Positions 10,201 to 18,374 of a stretch of 64,000 bases of DNA are shown here, piece by piece. Positions within the stretch are counted from its first letter, which is position 1. Every line of letters starts with the position of its first letter. Made by a program: the position numbers and the translations under genes. Origin of the DNA: Rhodococcus qingshengii (lineage in GTDB: Bacteria; Actinomycetota; Actinomycetes; Mycobacteriales; Mycobacteriaceae); the NCBI RefSeq assembly GCF_021025955.1, contig NZ_JAJNCL010000004.1, positions 62,001-126,000 of the forward strand. Direction: 5' to 3'. The notes below the pieces were generated by a model. That model was not told the origin of the DNA. It worked only from the letters and a program-made list of their open reading frames with translations, and searched no databases.

Positions 10201-10513
10201 CTTACGGGAGCGGGGACTGCATCGCCCGCTGCCGATGTGGGCCGCTACCTCAGCCGAATATGCGCGCCGACGCTTTGGTGGCGAGTCGGTCGACGATGCG
10301 ACAAACGGTGCAGACACCCAGTGGACCGGGCAGTACGGCGAGATGATCGATCCAAGCAACGCTTACGTTTTCGGAGAAGCTCGAACACTGGCGGAGTTGG
10401 CTGCGGATCCGCCGTCGGACGACGAATTCGTCTGGGCCGAGGAACCGACTCGATTCGGAGTTCTCGCCCGACGACTGTGGGATCCGTTGCTGACCAACGA
10501 AAGAGCGGAGTAA
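7232..10513 (+). CDS. recC: Exodeoxyribonuclease V subunit gamma (RecC)
   Basis: A 1093-residue protein starting MLKLYRAERSDTLVSALATLL, the usual RecC N-terminus. It contains FGPTRLP, VHACHGPARQVEVLRECLL and VVVLIGLDDEVFPR, which are conserved in RecC. RecC lacks working helicase motifs and holds the Chi-recognition channel of the RecBCD helicase-nuclease in double-strand-break repair. The start is TTG at 7232 with GGGGAG just upstream. recB begins 3 bp after its stop, so recC-recB-recD form one operon, as is common in actinobacteria. Its promoter would share the gap with the divergent ABC operon. Confidence 0.93.
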   Translation: MLKLYRAERSDTLVSALATLLRTPLSDPFARETVAVPAKGVERWLNQRLSSQLGTSGLSAKDGISANIVFPSPARLVAESVAAVSGITADDDPWSPTRLVWTVLDVIDESLGEPWCGVLAKHLEGHREGRRFASATHVTELFRSYAAQRPQMLIDWAAGRLTDGHGLPLSEDFEWQARLWCIAADRIDLPGPADRLGQVSRALVEDPALVDLPERLSVFGPTRLPVDQRMILSALSAHRDVHVWLPHPSPALWNKMSSRIPARSESAIRRSEDGSALISANPLLSSLARDVRELQISLGAAEFESVHLPEPAGPKSLLATVKADVIADRAPSVSAEPDGTVQVHACHGPARQVEVLRECLLRLFEDDPTLQPRDVLMMCPDVETYAPLVRAAFGQGVHGHPGHLLRVRLADRGLRQTNPVLAVLGSLLELADGRATASEVLDLAATEPVRTRFSWGDDELERLREWTTEAGARWGIGSRQRATFGLDAFPQNTFNTAMDRILLGVSADESENAWLDLALPLDDVDGTDIDLSGRFAEFVDRLAVSLRDLAGPHSPAEWLRVLMRALDLLTDTVPADSWQSAVAHRELVAAVEFGGETVLRLADVRSMLSRSLAGRPTRANFRTGELTVCTMVPMRSVPHRVVVLIGLDDEVFPRTGGVDGDDILSRDPVVGERDLRSEDRQLLLDAVMSAGEHLLLLYTGADPVTGVVRPPAIPLSGLLDVLSATVGPDAVNGVLTRHPLQSFDNRNFAPNKPFSFDMAALAGARAAAGTPIELPTVLSAKLLEVHPKEVNLADLVNFLVHPARGFLRQRLGVRVPELDDDIADSLATELDPLSTWALGDRMLLSRLAGRSSADFRAAEWRRGTLPPYNLGATVLGNVEWVVDQLAGLALPHLEGDSEAVDVDIDLGDGRRLTGTVTGVHGNSVVRASYSSLAPKHRMTAWINLLALKAHGRPGALDAVSIGRGRGKIAAARSVLDAPVNAIEILQQLVDLRERGLHRPLPMWAATSAEYARRRFGGESVDDATNGADTQWTGQYGEMIDPSNAYVFGEARTLAELAADPPSDDEFVWAEEPTRFGVLARRLWDPLLTNERAE

Positions 10514-10516
10514 CCC

Positions 10517-13500
10517 GTGGACTTCGAGCTTTTGGGGCCACTACCGACCGGCACCACGGTGTTGGAAGCGAGCGCCGGAACTGGAAAGACCTACGCGATC
10601 GTCGGACTCGCGACCCGTTGTGTTGCCGAAGGTCTCGCTGACATTTCGCAAGTTCTGCTGGTGACATTCAGCAGGGCCGCCACTCAGGAACTTCGTGAGC
10701 GTGCCAGGGAGAGGTTCGCCGGAGTGTCCGCCGCTCTGGTCGACCCGGAGGCGGCGAGGCGGTCGGATGATGATCTGGTGGCGTACCTCGCGACAGCTGA
10801 CGACGAGGAGATCGGCGTGCGGCGTCGTCGACTCCTGCGCGCTCTCGCGGAGTTCGACGCCGGCACCATCACGACCACCCACAGTTTCTGCCAACGGATG
10901 CTCGACGGACTCGGCATCGCCGGGGAACGTGAGCCGGACACAAGTTTTGTGGAATCGGTCGACGACCTGATCAGTGAGGTCGTCTCGGATTTGTACCTCG
11001 GCCGCTACAGCCGGACGGACTCGTCTCCGCCGTTTTCCACGAAGGACGCGCTGGCCATTGCGCGAAGCGCGGTCGGCGATGGCCAGGCAATTCTCGAACC
11101 CGATGGCGAGGAGGAGACCGCACCCGGCCAGCGAGTTCTGTTCGCGGCTGCTGCTCGTGTCGAGGTCGAACGACGTAAGCGGACCAAAGGAATTCGCGAC
11201 TTCAACGATCTCTTGACGCTGTTGCACGGTGTATTGACGGATCCGGAATACGGTCCGGTCGCGTGTCGTCGGGTGCGCGAAAAGTTCAAGGTCGTGTTGA
11301 TCGACGAGTTCCAGGACACCGATCCGTTGCAGTGGGACATTCTGCGGTTGGCCTTCCACGAACACACCACCCTGGTCCTGGTCGGTGATCCCAAGCAAGC
11401 TATCTATGCGTTCCGCGGGGCAGAAGTTCTGAGTTATCTCGATGCGGTCGATCAGGCTGATGCGCACCAGGAGTTGACCACCAATTGGCGTAGCGACCCA
11501 GGGTTGTTGGCGGCACTCGAACACCTCTACGGCGGCGCCGCACTGGGTAACGAGGGCATCGTCGCGCATCCGGTGGAGGCGTCCCACAAGAAGTCTCGGT
11601 TGTCCGGCCCGGTGCCGATGCGTGTGCGCCATCTGCCGCGAACCGGAGCCGGACCGCTCAATCGTTCAGGATTTCCGGCCGTCGGCAGACTTCGCAGTCG
11701 CGTCGCGGACGACGTCGCAGCAGACGTGGTCGGTCTCCTGGGCAGCGATGCCCGCTTGGCAGTCGACGGTGATCCACGCCCGGTCGAACCGGGAGACATC
11801 GCGGTGTTGGTACGCACCCACAAGCACGTGGCGATGATTCGCGATGCCCTCGATGCCGTAGGTGTACCTTCCGTATTGACCGGCGGTTCCAGTGTTTTCG
11901 CAACACCCAGCGCAATACAGTGGCTATGGCTACTGCAGGCGATCGAGCAGCCGCACCGGTCTGATCGCGTCCGGCTGACCGCCCTCTCACCGATTTTCGG
12001 GCGCACCTCCAAAGAACTGGATGCGGACGGCGACAACGTCGTCGCAGAACTTGCAGGTCAACTGCGCTCCTACTCCGGGCTGTTCGCGCGCGTCGGGTTC
12101 GCGGCTGTGTTCGAAAGAATCTCCGCCGAAACAAATCTGGAGAAACGTGTACTCGCGGCCCCTTCCGGCGAACGAGATTTCACCGATCTACGGCACGTTG
12201 CACAACTTCTCGGTCGCGTCGCCACTGAGGAAGCGTTCGGGTTGAGCGCATTGGTTCGCTGGCTCTCCGATCGGATCAAAGACCCGACGTCCGGGAGTGC
12301 CACCGACAGAAGCCGCCGCCTCGACAGTGACGCTGCCGCAGTGCAAATCGCAACCGTGCACGCCACCAAAGGACTCGAATTCCCGATCGTCTACGTCCCG
12401 TTCAGTTGGGAGAGCGTGGGCGGCTTCAACTCTCCGACGCAGTTGTTGCACGACCCGGAGGGACGCCGCATCCTCGACGTCGGTGGGCAGGAAGGCCCAG
12501 GGTATAACGCCAGAAAGACTGTTGCGGAGGCTGAAGAAGCAGGCGAAGAACTACGACTGCTGTACGTGGCGCTGACCCGAGCGCAGTGCCAACTCGTGCT
12601 CTGGTGGGCACCAAGCTACGGGACCTCCCGCTCGCCACTGCACCGGTTGATGCTCGGACGTACACCCGGCATCGCCGAACCCGCCCGGGTAGTGAAGGTG
12701 CTCGACGACGGTACAACCGCAGCACGACTCGCAACCTGGCCGGCAGCAGCTTCCGACGTGATCTCGGTGGAACCTGTTGGTCCGCATCCACCCTCGCCTG
12801 TCCAATGGTCCAGGGCGGCCGCGGACGTGACCGAACTGGCCGCGGCGCGTTTCGATCGAGACCTGGACACTCTCTGGCGTCGTACGTCGTACTCGGCACT
12901 CACCGCCGGAGCTCACCACGCGGTCACGACCACCGACAGTGAGGTAGAGGATCCCGAAAAGGATGACGAGCCAGAGGATTCCGTAGACGTCGGGACCGTC
13001 ACCCACTCGCCGCTGGAGGCGTTACCTTCACCGATGAACGGTCTTCCGGCGGGCGCCGCATTCGGCACGCTGGTGCATGAAGTGCTCGAGGTGGTGGACA
13101 CGGCTGCTTCAGACCTGAGAGCGGAACTCGGTATACGCTGCGCCGAGGCGGTCTCGGTTCGGGCGGCCGAGGTCGACTCCGAAGCACTCGCGGATGCGCT
13201 GTATCTGGTGATGCAGACTCCACTGGGGTTCGGAACCTTGGCCACGATCGCGCCGAAAGACCGTCTTCCCGAACTCGATTTCGAACTCCCACTGGCCGGT
13301 GGCGACGATCCAGTGTCGATGAGTGTCACACTTCGCGGAGTGTCGGAACTGTTGAGGCGCCACCTTCCCCCGGGCGACATTCTGGCGTCGTACGCCGACC
13401 ATCTGGACCGTGTCGAGACGTCACCGATGCGCGGGTTCCTGACGGGCAGTATCGACGCTGTCTTGCGGATCCCAGGCCCGTCGTTCGTGATCGTCGACTA

Positions 13501-13834
13501 CAAGACAAATCGGCTGGGCCGCGGCGATCTGACGGCTGCCAACTACACGCGTGAACTCATGGCGACGGAGATGATGCGCTCGCACTATCCCTTGCAGGCG
13601 CTGCTGTATTCGGTTGCGCTGCATCGGTATCTGCGGTGGCGACTGCCCGACTACGATCCGCACCGCCATCTCGGGGGCGCGCAGTATCAATTCGTGCGTG
13701 GGATGCTCGGCCCGGACAGTCCGCCGGAATGTGGTGTATTCGAATGGAAACCGCCTGCTCAGCTGACGGTTGAACTATCGGATCTGCTGGCCGGTCTTGA
13801 TGCGTCCCACACAGTAGGGGAGAAGATTCGATGA
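10517..13834 (+). CDS. recB: Exodeoxyribonuclease V subunit beta (RecB), helicase-nuclease
   Basis: A 1105-residue SF1A helicase fused to a nuclease. Walker A is ASAGTGKTYAI (about residues 16-26) and motif II is VVLIDEFQDTDPLQWD. Further helicase motifs are LVGDPKQAIYAFRGA, VHATKGLEFPIVYVP and LYVALTRAQCQLVLW. The C-terminal RecB nuclease domain shows GSIDAVLRI followed by FVIVDYKTNRLG, with the metal-binding Asp and catalytic Lys. It unwinds and degrades broken DNA ends with RecC and RecD. The start is GTG at 10517, and its end overlaps recD by 4 bp. All key motifs are intact. Confidence 0.95.
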   Translation: MDFELLGPLPTGTTVLEASAGTGKTYAIVGLATRCVAEGLADISQVLLVTFSRAATQELRERARERFAGVSAALVDPEAARRSDDDLVAYLATADDEEIGVRRRRLLRALAEFDAGTITTTHSFCQRMLDGLGIAGEREPDTSFVESVDDLISEVVSDLYLGRYSRTDSSPPFSTKDALAIARSAVGDGQAILEPDGEEETAPGQRVLFAAAARVEVERRKRTKGIRDFNDLLTLLHGVLTDPEYGPVACRRVREKFKVVLIDEFQDTDPLQWDILRLAFHEHTTLVLVGDPKQAIYAFRGAEVLSYLDAVDQADAHQELTTNWRSDPGLLAALEHLYGGAALGNEGIVAHPVEASHKKSRLSGPVPMRVRHLPRTGAGPLNRSGFPAVGRLRSRVADDVAADVVGLLGSDARLAVDGDPRPVEPGDIAVLVRTHKHVAMIRDALDAVGVPSVLTGGSSVFATPSAIQWLWLLQAIEQPHRSDRVRLTALSPIFGRTSKELDADGDNVVAELAGQLRSYSGLFARVGFAAVFERISAETNLEKRVLAAPSGERDFTDLRHVAQLLGRVATEEAFGLSALVRWLSDRIKDPTSGSATDRSRRLDSDAAAVQIATVHATKGLEFPIVYVPFSWESVGGFNSPTQLLHDPEGRRILDVGGQEGPGYNARKTVAEAEEAGEELRLLYVALTRAQCQLVLWWAPSYGTSRSPLHRLMLGRTPGIAEPARVVKVLDDGTTAARLATWPAAASDVISVEPVGPHPPSPVQWSRAAADVTELAAARFDRDLDTLWRRTSYSALTAGAHHAVTTTDSEVEDPEKDDEPEDSVDVGTVTHSPLEALPSPMNGLPAGAAFGTLVHEVLEVVDTAASDLRAELGIRCAEAVSVRAAEVDSEALADALYLVMQTPLGFGTLATIAPKDRLPELDFELPLAGGDDPVSMSVTLRGVSELLRRHLPPGDILASYADHLDRVETSPMRGFLTGSIDAVLRIPGPSFVIVDYKTNRLGRGDLTAANYTRELMATEMMRSHYPLQALLYSVALHRYLRWRLPDYDPHRHLGGAQYQFVRGMLGPDSPPECGVFEWKPPAQLTVELSDLLAGLDASHTVGEKIR

Positions 13835-15699
13835 CCGAGGCGCAATTGGCGCAGCGCGCCAAAGGAATCGTGCGAATCTTCAACGAAGCCGGGGTTCTGG
13901 TTGCCGCCGATGTTCATGTCGCGACGAGAGTGTGCAGCCTGGGCGGTGAAACGTCGGAAGAAGTGATGCTGGCCGCAGCGTTGGCAGTTCGGGCCGTGCG
14001 ATCAGGTTCGGTGTGCCTCGATCTACGACGGATGCGTGATGTGAGCGTCGACAATGCGACGGAAGACGAACTTACGTCGTTGCCGTGGCCCGAACCATCG
14101 GAGATCGTTGCCGCCCTTCGGCTGAGCCCTCTGGTGATCGGCGGCAACACCGGACCACTCAGACCGCTCCGGTTGGTCGACACGGACGACGGTGAGCTTC
14201 TCTACCTCGATCGGTACTTTCTGCAGGAGCAGACGATTCGGCGAGTGCTCGACGAGCGTGCGTCCACGTGGCCGCCCGCCGATCTGAAAGCGGTCCGAGC
14301 GCGCCTGGATTCGCTGTTCGTCGACGAGAACGGGCCGACCACCAGCCCTGATCGTCAACGAATAGCTGCTGCTCTCGCCGCGACACAGTGGACGACGGTC
14401 ATCGCCGGTGGGCCCGGAACCGGCAAAACCCATACGGTCGCACGTATTCTCGCTCTCCTGTCGGAGGAACTGGGTTCGAATGCTCGCATCGGGCTGGCCG
14501 CACCGACGGGTAAGGCCGCAGCACGTCTGCAAGAGTCCGTACGTGAGCAGACCGCGAGCCTTGGCCTTCCCGAAGAACTCGCGGCCATGACCCTGCACCG
14601 GCTACTCGGTTGGCAGCGGGGGAGTTCGAGCCGCTTCAAATACAATGCGACCAACAGACTTCCCTACGACGTTGTCGTCGTCGACGAGACGTCGATGGTC
14701 TCCCTCACCTTGATGGCGCGCCTGCTCGAGGCCGTTCGCCCCGATGCCCGGCTACTGCTTGTCGGCGATCCCGATCAGTTGACCTCCGTCGACGCCGGCG
14801 CTGTTCTTGCTGACCTTGTCGCCCGCCCGGTAGAAGTCAGTGGAAATCCGGCGCTGACACAGTTGGTGGGTGACGATCTCGCGGCCACCGGTTCCGAAGA
14901 GTCCCTGAGTGTGGACGAGCAGGATCGTCTGCGGGGCGGGATCATTCAACTCTCACGCGGGCGCCGCTTCGACGGAACCATCGCGTCGTTGGCCAAGGCA
15001 GTGCGAGCGGGCGATTCCGCTGAGGTTCTGCGTATCCTGCGCAGCGGTGATCCCGCCGTCTCCTTCCATTCTCCCGAGGACGTTGACGCATTGCGCGCCG
15101 ACATCGTCGCGAGTTCAGAGGTGGTGACGGCGTCGGCCGAGGTGGGTGATGCGATCGGGGCACTGAAAGGCCTGGAATCGCACCGCCTTCTGTGCGCCCA
15201 TCGTGACGGACCATACGGTGTCGGGCGGTGGGCGCAGCAGGCGATGGAGTGGGTCGGCACGGCATCAGGGCAATTCCTGGATCCGACGAGGTGGTATCCG
15301 GGCCAACCCCTGTTGGTGACGGCCAACGATTACGAGGCCAAGATCTACAACGGGGACGCCGGGGTGATCGTGCAGCGTGAGGATGGCGTTCCTATTGCCG
15401 CATTCCAGCGGGGGAGTGATGCGTTTCTGATTCACCCGAGCCAACTCTCGTCGGTGCAGACCGTTTACGCGATGACGATTCACCGGAGCCAGGGCAGCCA
15501 GTACGACACGGTATCGGTGATGCTGCCGGCCGAAGCGTCGTCACTGCTGACCCGGGAGTTGTTGTACACGGCGATCACTCGCGCCAGAAACCATGTGAGG
15601 GTAATCGGCACCGAGGATTCTGTGCGGGCGGGAGTCCAGCGACAGGTGCTCAGGGCAAGTGGGCTGCGTCGTGAGATCCGTCCGTACGACGCGCCGTGA
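13831..15699 (+). CDS. recD: Exodeoxyribonuclease V subunit alpha (RecD), 5'-3' helicase
   Basis: A 622-residue SF1B helicase. Walker A is GGPGTGKTHTVARIL, motif II VVVVDETSMVSL, motif III LLVGDPDQLTSVDAGAVL, and the C-terminal motifs are YAMTIHRSQGSQYDTV and LLYTAITRARNHV. RecD is the fast 5'-3' motor of RecBCD. The ATG overlaps recB by 4 bp. The last 20 residues are odd. A short diverged copy of the QRQVLRAS codons recurs at 18190 followed by a different C-terminal tail, so the recD end here may have been replaced during the rearrangement that brought in the adjacent patch. Confidence 0.94.
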   Translation: MTEAQLAQRAKGIVRIFNEAGVLVAADVHVATRVCSLGGETSEEVMLAAALAVRAVRSGSVCLDLRRMRDVSVDNATEDELTSLPWPEPSEIVAALRLSPLVIGGNTGPLRPLRLVDTDDGELLYLDRYFLQEQTIRRVLDERASTWPPADLKAVRARLDSLFVDENGPTTSPDRQRIAAALAATQWTTVIAGGPGTGKTHTVARILALLSEELGSNARIGLAAPTGKAAARLQESVREQTASLGLPEELAAMTLHRLLGWQRGSSSRFKYNATNRLPYDVVVVDETSMVSLTLMARLLEAVRPDARLLLVGDPDQLTSVDAGAVLADLVARPVEVSGNPALTQLVGDDLAATGSEESLSVDEQDRLRGGIIQLSRGRRFDGTIASLAKAVRAGDSAEVLRILRSGDPAVSFHSPEDVDALRADIVASSEVVTASAEVGDAIGALKGLESHRLLCAHRDGPYGVGRWAQQAMEWVGTASGQFLDPTRWYPGQPLLVTANDYEAKIYNGDAGVIVQREDGVPIAAFQRGSDAFLIHPSQLSSVQTVYAMTIHRSQGSQYDTVSVMLPAEASSLLTRELLYTAITRARNHVRVIGTEDSVRAGVQRQVLRASGLRREIRPYDAP

Positions 15700-15817
15700 A
15701 GGACACGTTTTGCCGGCATTCGAGACGATGGCCATGCGCGGATCGGCCTCTGGCGGAAGGGGAACCGACCACATCATCTTTCCGTCGCGAGCCCGGATCG
15801 AGTGCATTCCGGTGTAG
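15637..15817. repeat. Left junction repeat: recD end plus PQQ-gene end
   Basis: Two blocks here recur at 18190-18374. Bases 15637-15660 (recD codons for QRQVLRAS) match 18190-18213 at 22 of 24 positions, both changes silent. Bases 15702-15817 match 18258-18374 with about seven substitutions and one missing base. The two copies flank a 2.5 kb stretch with three unrelated genes. This is what one expects from insertion by recombination with a related but diverged recD/PQQ-gene junction. Confidence 0.75.
15700..15817 (-). pseudogene. Truncated remnant of the PQQ-propeller gene 3' end
   Basis: Read on the minus strand this encodes MHSIRARDGKMMWSVPLPPE, then ADPRMAIVSNAGK, nearly identical to the C-terminal region of the intact propeller gene at 18221-19645 (EVDPRGVVVSNAGKN). 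A missing base in the GACACGTTTTG tract breaks the frame after SNAGK. Nothing upstream of 15817 resembles the rest of the gene. It is a non-functional fragment left at the left junction of the inserted patch. The stretch 15818-15996 after it holds no gene I can support. Confidence 0.75.
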
Positions 15818-15996
15818 ACGTCGTAGGTTGCTCTGTTCGACCATGGCCCGCGACCTAGTTCGATGGCAATGCCGGTGGCGGGTCATTGGAGTGACGAAAC
15901 TGTGTAAGAACACTGTGTGTGAAGTAGTCACTCGAACCGCTGGTTCTCCGGTCTATTCAGGACTCACCCTGGACATCGGAATACTGTCGGGTGAGG

Positions 15997-16383
15997 ATGG
16001 GTAGAATTCAGTGCCCACCCGCGCGAGGAGATGACGAACTGAACAGTCGTGGATTGCAGATCGGTGCGGCGGCACTGGCTACGTTAGCTATCTCGTTCAC
16101 GTGTGCTCTCATATTCGAAATTTCACCGATCAGCTCCGATCAGCCACCAAGAACAGAGCAGACAGTCATGACCGATGAACCCATGCAGATAAACGATGAT
16201 GCGGATCCTGAAGACCCTGTTATCGAGGACGGTACCCACCCACTCACTGCTGACGACTTCGCACGTGATGCCTCAGAAGGCGTCTACCAAGAACGCCAGA
16301 CGGAGTCAGGGCCCGGAAGCATTCTGATAATGCCCGACCCGGGACCGTTCATCATGTATCACGTCGGCGAACCCGAGAATTGA
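15997..16383 (+). CDS. Unrecognised small membrane-anchored or secreted protein
   Basis: About 128 residues with one hydrophobic segment near the N-terminus (LQIGAAALATLAISFTCALIF), followed by an acidic, proline-rich tail (DDADPEDPVIEDGTHPL, IMPDPGPFIMYHVG). The segment could be a signal anchor, leaving a short exported tail. The start is uncertain: ATG 15997 and GTG 15991 are in frame. A good GAGGAG Shine-Dalgarno at 16024-16029 precedes a CTG codon (LNSRG) rather than an ATG. It lies inside the inserted patch and has visibly lower G+C than its neighbours. I do not recognise the family. Confidence 0.5.
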   Translation: MGRIQCPPARGDDELNSRGLQIGAAALATLAISFTCALIFEISPISSDQPPRTEQTVMTDEPMQINDDADPEDPVIEDGTHPLTADDFARDASEGVYQERQTESGPGSILIMPDPGPFIMYHVGEPEN

Positions 16384-16443
16384 AAATTTGCAATACCGAA
16401 AAGATTAGTAGCCGTTGGTGATTCAAACGCCGGGAGCTGAAGC

Positions 16444-16857
16444 ATGCTGAATGACCCACTCGTGCGGGAAATCGCAGCGAAAGTCGAGGACTATCTTCAA
16501 GCCGCGTGTTCCTTCCTGAGTGAACCTTCTGCGCCGGCTGAAGAGGGCGCAGAAGGTTGGTACGCCCAGATGCCAGGTTCCCCCGTGTATGGCCGAACGC
16601 CTTGGGTGAACATGAGCGAGGTCCTTGTACGTCCAGTTGGAAGGACCGTCGTCGTGTCCTTTTGTTGGCAACCGGAATCGTCTGACCGGAAAGCCACCTA
16701 CGTCTTGCCCCTCGAAGCGCCGGACGTCGACGCAATTGGCGGTTCGGACAAGCTCATCACTTTGCTTGACTTCCGGCTGGAAGAACCAGATTGGCAACGC
16801 AACGCTCACTTGATTGGTGAGGACCTCTACGTCCTCGTATTAACACAACGATGCTAA
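16444..16857 (+). CDS. Unrecognised cytosolic protein (137 aa)
   Basis: A 137-residue protein starting MLNDPLVREIAAKVEDYLQAA with a clear GGGAG ribosome site ahead of the ATG. The N-terminal helix is followed by strand-rich sequence (MSEVLVRPVGRTVVVSFCW, ATYVLPLEAPDVDAIGG) and a short C-terminal strand. There is no signal peptide, membrane segment or recognised motif. It sits between the small membrane protein and the 297-residue protein in the inserted patch. Size and acidic character would fit an immunity-type protein, but that is speculation. Confidence 0.55.
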   Translation: MLNDPLVREIAAKVEDYLQAACSFLSEPSAPAEEGAEGWYAQMPGSPVYGRTPWVNMSEVLVRPVGRTVVVSFCWQPESSDRKATYVLPLEAPDVDAIGGSDKLITLLDFRLEEPDWQRNAHLIGEDLYVLVLTQRC

Positions 16858-17072
16858 GCAGGGAGTCCTGATCTGAGCTCCTTATGCTTGCCGCTCAGAG
16901 CAGCCTGTGGGTGTGGCGTTGCTGCGAAGTTCCGCACCCTCGTTCAAACCCCAACCGGAAGCTTGTAGAGTTCATCTCTTCGTCTCTGCGCGGAGTCATC
17001 AGGAGCGTACCTACGTGACGAAAAACCGCGATCGCATCCGCTCGCTGCTCACCTCTATCGTGACTGCACAAC

Positions 17073-17966
17073 GTGCGTGAGTTCCAGTCGGTGCCAGTCG
17101 GGGACGGCGGCATCGACATCCAGGCCATTCTGCGGGGAAGCAGAGTTCCCCATTCCGGGTATTCGGCAGAAGTCGGCGGCAAACCGGTCCGGATTGGGGT
17201 CAGCCAACGCTCTGTCGACGATGACGGAACATTCGTCCCTGCCACAGGAAACAGCATGCTCGGCTTCATCGTCACGGATTCTGTTCTGCAACCGTCGACC
17301 GCTATTAATGTAGTTCGGCACGCCGCACCGATAAATCTGGGGCCTGTCTACATCTACGTACCGGATCTCGAGGAAACGTGGTCACGGTACCTTGTTGCCG
17401 CGTTCTTCTCAGGTTCTGGAACGATGATCGAAGCCCCACAGGATTTCGATTGGCGTAAGTATTCGAACATGTTTCGGGACTTTTCTGTCTTCCGAGCGGA
17501 TAAGATTCGCGGATCGCTTCTACCCGTCTATCGCTCCCTGAATCGCGATTTCTACCAGCCGTACATGGACCGGCGAGGAAGATTCTGGAAAATGTGCGTC
17601 ACCGTGCCACTCGAAAGTTCCGGTCTCGGCGAAACATTCGCCGCCACCCTGGGCGCCTTGTCTCGTAGATCTGCGATCAGAAGCGATGTCCGAGCCCTCG
17701 CCCTCGAATGGCTCTATGGCGGAATCGTCAGGTTCAGCTTTCAGCGGATACTCGAGCAGCGATACTTCCAATTGGAGATCGAAATCCCCAGTACGAATCA
17801 GATGACATTCGGCCGTTTCTTTCTTCCCGGCGGCGGTCCGATGGTTCGCGAACCAACCCAGTTTGCTGCGGGGCTCGTCTCGTGGCTCTACGAAGCATCT
17901 GCGGCGTCATATTCGCTGTCTGGAACCGAGGTTTTGAGCGAAGAGGTAGAAAGCCCTCCGCTCTGA
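17073..17966 (+). CDS. Unrecognised 297-aa protein, possibly missing its true N-terminus
   Basis: The frame begins at a GTG (17073) with no ribosome site and encodes VPVGDGGIDIQAILRGSRVPHSGYSAEV and a strand-rich body with YIYVPDLEETWSRYL and WRKYSNMFRDFSVFRADKIRG. No family is recognised, and no signal peptide or membrane segment is seen. Upstream, in a different frame, a GTG at 17014 with a proper GGAG site encodes MTKNRDRIRSLLTSIVTAQRA and stops at 17080, overlapping this start. The two would make one protein if a frame change joined them. So the gene may be frameshifted, or the short peptide may be a leader. Confidence 0.55.
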   Translation: MREFQSVPVGDGGIDIQAILRGSRVPHSGYSAEVGGKPVRIGVSQRSVDDDGTFVPATGNSMLGFIVTDSVLQPSTAINVVRHAAPINLGPVYIYVPDLEETWSRYLVAAFFSGSGTMIEAPQDFDWRKYSNMFRDFSVFRADKIRGSLLPVYRSLNRDFYQPYMDRRGRFWKMCVTVPLESSGLGETFAATLGALSRRSAIRSDVRALALEWLYGGIVRFSFQRILEQRYFQLEIEIPSTNQMTFGRFFLPGGGPMVREPTQFAAGLVSWLYEASAASYSLSGTEVLSEEVESPPL

Positions 17967-18220
17967 TCCGTCTCGAATTCGCAACTCGCGCTGGGAATCA
18001 AATCGCGATAGAGCGCGCCTCTGTGGATTTGGATGCGCGTTTTGACCCCCGACCGTCCTCCGATTTCGGGGACACGAATACCGTCAGCCGATGGGGCGGA
18101 GCGGCTGCGAGCGTCGCATCGAGGCGGATGTAGTAGCGAGATCTGGCCAATGACTGAGGCCCAATGCCCAACACGGTTGGGACAGGCTGCAGCGTCAAGT
18201 GCTCAGGGCAAGTCGGCCAT
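17967..18220. other. Gene-free stretch ending in the right junction repeat
   Basis: These 254 bases carry no supported gene. Their final part (18190-18213) is the diverged recD-end copy, whose frame continues past the propeller-gene stop to a TGA near 18235. That would give an alternative RecD C-terminus of RPSSAKR. Confidence 0.5.
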
Positions 18221-18374
18221 CTAGCGCCAAACGGTGAAATGGTTCTGCCAGGAGAACGACACGTTCTTGCCGGCATTCGAGACGACGACCCCGCGCGGAT
18301 CGACCTCTGGCGGAAGGGGTACCGACCACATCATCTTTCCGTCGCGAGCCCGGATCGAATGCATTCCGGTGTAG
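18190..18374. repeat. Right junction repeat: recD-end fragment plus intact PQQ-gene end
   Basis: Partner of the repeat at 15637-15817. Here the propeller-gene end is intact and recD is reduced to about 15 codons (QRQVLRAS then RPSSAKR and stop) that overlap the propeller gene tail to tail. The silent differences between the two recD fragments show that both evolved as coding sequence before they came together. Confidence 0.7.

Noticed and set aside
15818-15996. Continuation of the propeller pseudogene
   Set aside because: Similarity to the intact gene stops sharply at 15817.
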